From JBGMEA01 sp041447245 (GTDB taxonomy: Bacteria; Bacillota; Clostridia; Eubacteriales; Anaerofustaceae), in the NCBI GenBank assembly GCA_041447245.1, contig JBGMEA010000015.1, positions 1 through 64,000 on the forward strand: a stretch of DNA of 64,000 nt. Reading direction: 5' to 3'. Position numbers and translations under genes: made by a program. Shown in pieces: positions 59,607 to 64,000 of the stretch (its first letter is position 1; each line of letters opens with the position of its first letter). The notes under the pieces are model-generated. The model saw only the letters and a program-made list of their open reading frames with translations, made no database searches and was not told the origin of the DNA.

Positions 59607-59933
59607 TTATCGGCTTGGTGCGGCACAAGTGTCGCAATCGTTTTGTTCCAAAGGAGAAAGCGTGGTCAGCTCAATCAATCGGTGCATCGCATTTGCCGCA
59701 CCGATTTCACTGATACGGTAATGTGTCCACTTTCCCTCCTGTCTGCTGCTTACAATTCCTGATTCAACAAGTACTTTCATGTGATAGGAAAGTGCGGACT
59801 GCTTCATGCCGAGACGTTCGGTTAAAACGCAGGCACATTTTTCTCCGCCGCGCAACAGTGCAAGAATCTTGAGCCTGTTTTCGTCGCAGAATGCTTTGAA
59901 AATTTTTGCGTTGTCAAAATCGCTGTTTGACAT
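59607..59933 (-). CDS. arsR: ArsR arsenic-responsive repressor
   Basis: A 108-residue ArsR protein. The winged helix FKAFCDENRLKILALLRGGEKCACVLTERLGMKQSALSYHMKVLVESGIVSSRQEGKWTHYRIS carries C-x-C in the position of the metal-binding ELCVCDL helix. The C-terminus has a second Cys pair (DCDTCAAPSR), which may add a ligand. ATG 59933 is preferred over 59936 for spacing from GAGG. It is transcribed with, or just before, the ars genes and is autoregulated through the palindrome at 59946. Confidence 0.95.
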   Translation of the reverse strand: MSNSDFDNAKIFKAFCDENRLKILALLRGGEKCACVLTERLGMKQSALSYHMKVLVESGIVSSRQEGKWTHYRISEIGAANAMHRLIELTTLSPLEQNDCDTCAAPSR

Positions 59934-59945
59934 CATACACCTCAA

Positions 59946-59961
59946 ATCAAAATATTTTGAT
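59946..59961 (-). promoter_or_regulatory. ArsR operator
   Basis: ATCAAAATATTTTGAT is a perfect 16-bp palindrome immediately downstream of the -10 of the arsR promoter, where a repressor would block transcription. Confidence 0.75.
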
Positions 59962-59967
59962 GTGAAT

Positions 59968-59996
59968 ATCATATCACTCCGATTGAAACCTGTCAA
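59968..59996 (-). promoter_or_regulatory. promoter of arsR
   Basis: On the minus strand TTGACA (59991-59996) and TATGAT (59968-59973) have 17-nt spacing. Confidence 0.8.
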
Positions 59997-60030
59997 GGGA
60001 TCATAGAAAAAAGTTCAAGATCGAAAACAA

Positions 60031-60063
60031 AAAAAACCGTCATACATAACGGTATGACGGTTG
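60031..60063 (-). terminator. terminator of marR-type gene at 60190
   Basis: AACCGTCATAC and GTATGACGGTT arms have a T run on the minus strand. Confidence 0.85.
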
Positions 60064-60189
60064 CATTTTGCATGTATTTGTGCGCCCTCTGCGCGATGAT
60101 GCGTCTGCCTGCTATTGTCGATTATCGACTCTGGTTCGCGCTACAGAGCAGAATGGTTTGATTTATGGCGCTATTATGCAAAAAATCAG

Positions 60190-60639
60190 TTATGCCTGAC
60201 GTTTGTTTTCCGCTTCGTATTGTTCCACAGCATGGAGCATTATATGCGCACTTTGTTTAAACGCATCCAACGCTTCGGGTGGGATATATTGGATCATTCG
60301 GGCATACTGCTCGTCCGTTTGTTTTTCCATGCGATTTACCAGATTGCGTCCGTCTTTGCTCAGGCTGATCAGAATCATTCGTCTGTCGTTTTCCTGTGTT
60401 TGTCGCAGGACAAGATTTTTTTCCACCAATTGATTCACGGTTCGGCTGACCGTGCTGTTGTCCAATCCCACGAGGGATGAGAGCATTTTCAGAGAGATTC
60501 CGTCATGATGCCCGATTTCCTGAATAACGGTTGCCTGAGACATGCTCAGCCCGCTTGCAATAATGTTTTTGATATTGATGGTTGCCATCTTTTTTCGGAT
60601 CAGAGTAAAAACGGTTTTCATTTCATTTGCTTCCGTCAT
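60190..60639 (-). CDS. MarR-family regulator 1 of 3
   Basis: A 149-residue MarR protein: MSQATVIQEIGHHDGISLKMLSSLVGLDNSTVSRTVNQLVEKNLVLRQTQENDRRMILISLSKDG, with the ENDRR wing. The ATG follows CGGAGGACAAC. It is a single gene with its own terminator. The ligand and targets are unknown. Confidence 0.9.
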   Translation of the reverse strand: MTEANEMKTVFTLIRKKMATINIKNIIASGLSMSQATVIQEIGHHDGISLKMLSSLVGLDNSTVSRTVNQLVEKNLVLRQTQENDRRMILISLSKDGRNLVNRMEKQTDEQYARMIQYIPPEALDAFKQSAHIMLHAVEQYEAENKRQA

Positions 60640-60689
60640 GTTGTCCTCCGTATACGCGTTTCGTTTAATTCATTCAATCGGAAACCACC

Positions 60690-60766
60690 AAAAAAATTTG
60701 CCGTGCCGTACCTTTTCACCGATTGCCTCCGGGAATATGGTCGGCGCGGCAATTAAATTTTTTTAT
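60690..60766 (-). terminator. long inverted repeat / terminator of marR-type gene at 60768
   Basis: AAATTTGCCG-t-GCCG-t-ACC pairs with GGT-c-GGC-g-CGGCAA-tt-AAATTT across about 30 nt. On the minus strand the second arm is followed by a T run. It lies in the gap between MarR genes 1 and 2. Confidence 0.65.
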
Positions 60767-60767
60767 G

Positions 60768-61235
60768 TTATCGATGTTTTGCCGCAAAGTCTTCCTGTTG
60801 GATGCGGTCAAAATTGTAAAGAAATGACTTTTTCAATATCTGCACACCGTGCACAATCCGTTCCTGCTCTTCATCCGGAAATTCCGCAAGAACACGACGA
60901 TAATACTGGTCGATTTCTTTTTGATAAGAAGTAAGAAACTCTGCCCCTTTTTCCGTGAGCGTCAGATCCAACGTTCGTCTGTCTTCGGCCGTTTTGACGG
61001 CAGACAGATATCCTGCCTGTTTCAGACTTTCGACGGTGCGGCTGATCGTGCTTTTTTCATGGCAGAGCTGGTCGGAAAGATCCTGCAGATTGATGTGACG
61101 TGCGCGCTTGATTTCCAAGAGTACATTCAATTGGCATTTTGTGATTTCTTTTTGCAGCAGGACGGTATTCTGAACCGTTGTGAGGTATTTGTGCATCATT
61201 CGGTAGCATTCCAGCAATTCATTCGTTCGTTTCAT
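60768..61235 (-). CDS. MarR-family regulator 2 of 3
   Basis: A 155-residue MarR protein: KCQLNVLLEIKRARHINLQDLSDQLCHEKSTISRTVESLKQAGYLSAVKTAEDRRTLDLTLTEKG, with the AEDRR wing. The preferred start is ATG 61235, which has GGGGGATT upstream. It has one Cys in the recognition region. It is a singleton; its target is unknown. Confidence 0.9.
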   Translation of the reverse strand: MKRTNELLECYRMMHKYLTTVQNTVLLQKEITKCQLNVLLEIKRARHINLQDLSDQLCHEKSTISRTVESLKQAGYLSAVKTAEDRRTLDLTLTEKGAEFLTSYQKEIDQYYRRVLAEFPDEEQERIVHGVQILKKSFLYNFDRIQQEDFAAKHR

Positions 61236-61414
61236 ATCCAATCCCCCGCAGTGTCTTAAAAAATGCAGAACCGTATGCAGATTACGATGTAAACAATCGT
61301 TCTATTTTTATTATACATATTTTTTTTTCAAGGGCAACTAAAATTTTCTAAAAGTGTATATATTCAGAAATGTTTTTTATGCAAATGTATTTTTATTTGT
61401 ATTTTGTATCTATC

Positions 61415-61444
61415 AAAAAAGAGCCTGCACCGAAGTGCAGACTC
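61415..61444 (-). terminator. terminator of marR-type gene at 61478
   Basis: GAGTCTGCAC-TTCG-GTGCAGGCTC on the minus strand is a UUCG-closed hairpin followed by six T. A second small hairpin (GTTCTC / GAGAAC) lies at 61453-61472. Confidence 0.8.
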
Positions 61445-61477
61445 AGAAATGAAGTTCTCTTTCGCGGAGAACGTTCT

Positions 61478-61957
61478 TTACAATGCTTGCGGATCATATT
61501 CATTCTCTGCTTTTGCCGTATGATGCAGAATGTATCCTGCGGAAACGGCATTGACGAGCAAATTCAGACTTTCGAAAACCTGATCCCGCTTTTCCTTCGG
61601 GATTGCGTTGTAGATTGTGCGAAAATGTGCGTCGATATTGGTTTCCACGCGCTCAAAAATATCATTCCCTTTTTCCGTCAGGGTAATTTTGATGTAACGT
61701 CGGTCATTGGCATTGATTTCGCGTATCGCGTATCCGTTATCTACGAGTTTGTTGAGAGTTCTGCTCATGGTACAGTTTTCTACGTTGAGCATTTCCGACA
61801 AGTCATTCAGGGAAATGCTTCCCGCACGGCCGATTTCGACCAATGCATGACATTGCGCCTGCGTAATCTGTGCGCAGTTCATTTCTCCGTCGATCAGTGC
61901 AGATAGTTTTCGCTGTATAACCCGCTCCAATTCTCTCAATTCCTGTGAAGGATGCAT
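61478..61957 (-). CDS. MarR-family regulator 3 of 3
   Basis: A 159-residue MarR protein: QAQCHALVEIGRAGSISLNDLSEMLNVENCTMSRTLNKLVDNGYAIREINANDRRYIKITLTEKG, with the ANDRR wing. ATG 61957 follows GGAGGGACGGA; the longer frame upstream is unsupported. It has its own terminator. It reads in the same direction as regulators 1 and 2, but each has a separate terminator. Confidence 0.9.
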   Translation of the reverse strand: MHPSQELRELERVIQRKLSALIDGEMNCAQITQAQCHALVEIGRAGSISLNDLSEMLNVENCTMSRTLNKLVDNGYAIREINANDRRYIKITLTEKGNDIFERVETNIDAHFRTIYNAIPKEKRDQVFESLNLLVNAVSAGYILHHTAKAENEYDPQAL

Positions 61958-62297
61958 TCCGTCCCTCCATGTGTTTTTTGCAGCTGTTTTCCGCAAAAAT
62001 ATCCCGTTTCGCCAATGCCGGTGTATTTTGTCTTGGACTTGTAACAATATTATCGGTCAGAAATTCAGGAAAATTAGATGCAATCCCAAATTATTTTTTT
62101 TTGAGCAGAGAAGCGCTGTTTGTTCGGGATTTCCTGCTGTTCGAACATAGCGTAAAAAAGAGAGAAAAGGGCAGGGCTGGCAATCGAATCCTGTGGAAAA
62201 TTCTGCGGGGCTGTGTTACAATGAAACCAATATTCATGCGGATACTTCACAATCGAAAGCAGACAACAAAAAACACTGACAGGATGAAAGAAAATTT

Positions 62298-63692
62298 ATG
62301 AAAAAGAGACAGATTTTTTTACTCGTCGCTTTCTTGTTTTTTGCGGCGAGCCTGACGGGCGGATGTGCCAATCGATACGGGCTGAATCCGAATACTCCGG
62401 TTACGATTACCATGTGGCACAATTACGGCGGGCAGATGAAGGATGCAATCACTTCGATGGTCGATGACTTTAACAGTTCGGTCGGCGCAGAGAAGGGAAT
62501 CATTGTTAATGTGACCTATGTGGGAAGCCAGTCCACGATTCATGACAAACTCGTTGCGGCAGCAAACGGAGATCCCGGAGCGCCGGAACTGCCGGATATT
62601 ACAACCTGTTACCCCAAAACAGCGTTGATTCTGAAAGACAAGGGCAGGGTAGTCAATTTGAATGACTGGTTCAGCAAAAAAGAACTGTCCGGATACATTC
62701 CGAGTTTTTTGGAAGAAGGAACCTTTGCGGACGGAGGGCTTTATGTGTTTCCGACAGCGAAGTCGTCGGAAGTGCTGTTTCTGAATCAGACGGAATTTGA
62801 TCGTTTTTCCTCCGCGACGGGTGTCTCTGCAGACAGCTTGTCCACATTTGAGGGATTGGCCTCGACGGCTGAAGCCTACTACAACTGGACGGACGGGCTT
62901 ACTCCGGATATCCCGAATGACGGCAAGGCTTTTTTCAGCATCGACTCTTTGTATAATTTTGCTCAGGTCGGCTGCGCACAGCTCGGAGAATCGTTTGTTT
63001 CGGAAGAAAACGGACTTGCAACGGATTCCGATGCATTTCAAAAAGTCTGGAATATTTATTTTGACTGTGCGGTGAAGGGCTATGCGGCGGTGATGAACCC
63101 CAAGGATTACGGTTCTTCGCTGATGAAAACGGGAGGTGTAGTCTGTTCCATCGGTTCGACTGCGGGCACTGCTTTTTATGGGAATACCGTGACATACAGC
63201 GATGGAACAACGGAATCCGTTACGGTCGCGACATTGCCTTATCCGGTATTCGACGGCGGAACGCCCGTTGTCATGCAACGCGGCGGCGGAATGTGCGTGA
63301 CGAAATCGGACGAAACGCACGAATATGCGGCAAGTATTTTCCTCAAGTGGTTTACACAGGCACAGAACAATCTGAGGTTTGTATCTTCAACCGGCTATCT
63401 GCCGGTCAGCACCGAAGCATACGGCGACGGAATGGAACAATTGATCGAAGATAATCGGGATACTGCAATCGGCAATATGCTTGCGACCGCAACCGATATG
63501 AGCGCCGATTATGAATATTATATTCCGCCCGTATTCGATGGCGTGGACGCACTTGAATCCAGTTTCAATGCAGCCTTGATCGCAGAGGCGGGGAATGCGC
63601 ATCGGATCTATGTTTCGCTGCTTCCGAGCGAGGGAACCGACAATGCATTCCTTCAGGCTTCATCGGGACGGTTGGAAAACTTTATGAAATAA
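62298..63692 (+). CDS. extracellular solute-binding lipoprotein of an ABC importer
   Basis: A 464-residue type-1 sugar-binding-protein fold. The signal has lipobox LTGGC (Cys23), then VTITMWHNYGGQMKDAITSMVDDFNSS typical of UgpB/MalE-type proteins, and late motifs GTPVVMQRGGGMCVTKS and YAASIFLKWFT. It would deliver a sugar, glycerol-3-phosphate or similar solute to an ABC importer that is not in the window. ATG 62298 has only weak SD. The neighbour at the window end is a membrane protein, not an obvious permease. Confidence 0.85.
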   Translation: MKKRQIFLLVAFLFFAASLTGGCANRYGLNPNTPVTITMWHNYGGQMKDAITSMVDDFNSSVGAEKGIIVNVTYVGSQSTIHDKLVAAANGDPGAPELPDITTCYPKTALILKDKGRVVNLNDWFSKKELSGYIPSFLEEGTFADGGLYVFPTAKSSEVLFLNQTEFDRFSSATGVSADSLSTFEGLASTAEAYYNWTDGLTPDIPNDGKAFFSIDSLYNFAQVGCAQLGESFVSEENGLATDSDAFQKVWNIYFDCAVKGYAAVMNPKDYGSSLMKTGGVVCSIGSTAGTAFYGNTVTYSDGTTESVTVATLPYPVFDGGTPVVMQRGGGMCVTKSDETHEYAASIFLKWFTQAQNNLRFVSSTGYLPVSTEAYGDGMEQLIEDNRDTAIGNMLATATDMSADYEYYIPPVFDGVDALESSFNAALIAEAGNAHRIYVSLLPSEGTDNAFLQASSGRLENFMK

Positions 63693-63827
63693 AACGGATT
63701 GAATTGTTCTTATTGAAATAATGAATGGTTTCTGACATGATCCATGCGGATTGATTCTCAGCCGAAATATTTACGGGTACGGTGATTCGTCATTAAAATA
63801 AGGAAACAGTTACGGTTATTCAGCAAC

Positions 63828-64000
63828 ATGATAAAAAGCAAAAATGCCGAGGGGCTGCCGATGCGCCAGCGGCTCTTTGTTCTTTTGCTGCTGATCAGCT
63901 TTGCCATGCTGTTCGGCGCCGCCGTCATTTTGATGATAACCGGCACATTTTCCGTCGGGACGCGGGAAAGCGAAGGTGTGGTTCAAAGCGAACTGAACCA
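63828..64000 (+). CDS. start of a membrane protein, cut by the window edge
   Basis: The frame is open from ATG 63828 to the edge. MIKSKNAEGLPMRQRLFVLLLLISFAMLFGAAVILMITGTFSVG is a basic start followed by one TM, then an extracytoplasmic region beginning TRESEGVVQSELN. This is the layout of a sensor histidine kinase, cyclase or chemoreceptor, but nothing further is visible. It lies 135 nt after the solute-binding protein and might sense its ligand. Confidence 0.6.
   Translation, partial: MIKSKNAEGLPMRQRLFVLLLLISFAMLFGAAVILMITGTFSVGTRESEGVVQSELN

Overview
The window reads as chromosome of a low-to-mid GC Gram-positive anaerobe of the Firmicutes, most likely class Clostridia. The grounds are strong GGAGG-type ribosome binding sites, several TTG starts backed by good Shine-Dalgarno sequences, lipoprotein signals, a SigI/RsgI pair, a PucR-type regulator, corrinoid-methyltransferase-type proteins and a clostridial-style arsenic cluster. 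I see no rRNA, tRNA, CRISPR array, prophage or transposase. The species cannot be named from this sequence.

Layout. 1-9.6 kb: a B12-dependent methionine synthase activation-like protein, small HTH plus membrane proteins, a YxlEFG-like ABC operon led by an XRE regulator, a molbindin, two lipoproteins (one ferritin-like), a MarR regulator and a TrmO operon. 9.8-13.6 kb: an alpha/beta hydrolase, then a cluster of composite palindromic repeats interleaved with two related membrane-protein genes, the second coupled to an XRE regulator with tandem operators. 13.7-15.9 kb: a markedly AT-rich island of two genes with no recognised function, a candidate acquired defence or conflict module. 16-20.4 kb: small paralogous membrane proteins, an orphan ArsR and a diguanylate cyclase. 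20.5-25 kb: an SLC13 permease interrupted by one stop codon, a URO-D/MtaA-like methyltransferase and a divergent PucR regulator. 25.4-30.9 kb: membrane proteins, including a tandem triplication, and a MATE exporter. 30.9-33.2 kb: a nuclease-helicase (DUF2075) with an XRE regulator. 33.3-38.2 kb: a flavoprotein, an Ntn hydrolase and the folate operon folE-folP-folB-folK-HD phosphohydrolase. 38.3-45.3 kb: membrane proteins, two zinc-ribbon/Ig-like anchored proteins with a peptidase between them, and rsgI-sigI. 45.5-53.4 kb: a DUF5058 pair, a second, more diverged repeat cluster, YibE/F, a frameshifted hydrolase and several small proteins. 53.5-60 kb: a nine-gene arsenic resistance cluster under an ArsR with two operator-like palindromes. 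60-62 kb: three consecutive singleton MarR regulators. 62.3 kb to the end: an extracellular sugar-type binding lipoprotein and the start of a membrane protein cut by the window edge.

The most unusual non-coding signal is the repeat family at 10.8-12.8 kb and 47.0-47.9 kb. Its copies keep the same hairpins at the same places while the stem sequences differ with compensating changes, which points to a selected DNA or RNA fold. The most unusual coding signals are the AT-rich two-gene island and the nuclease-helicase/XRE pair.
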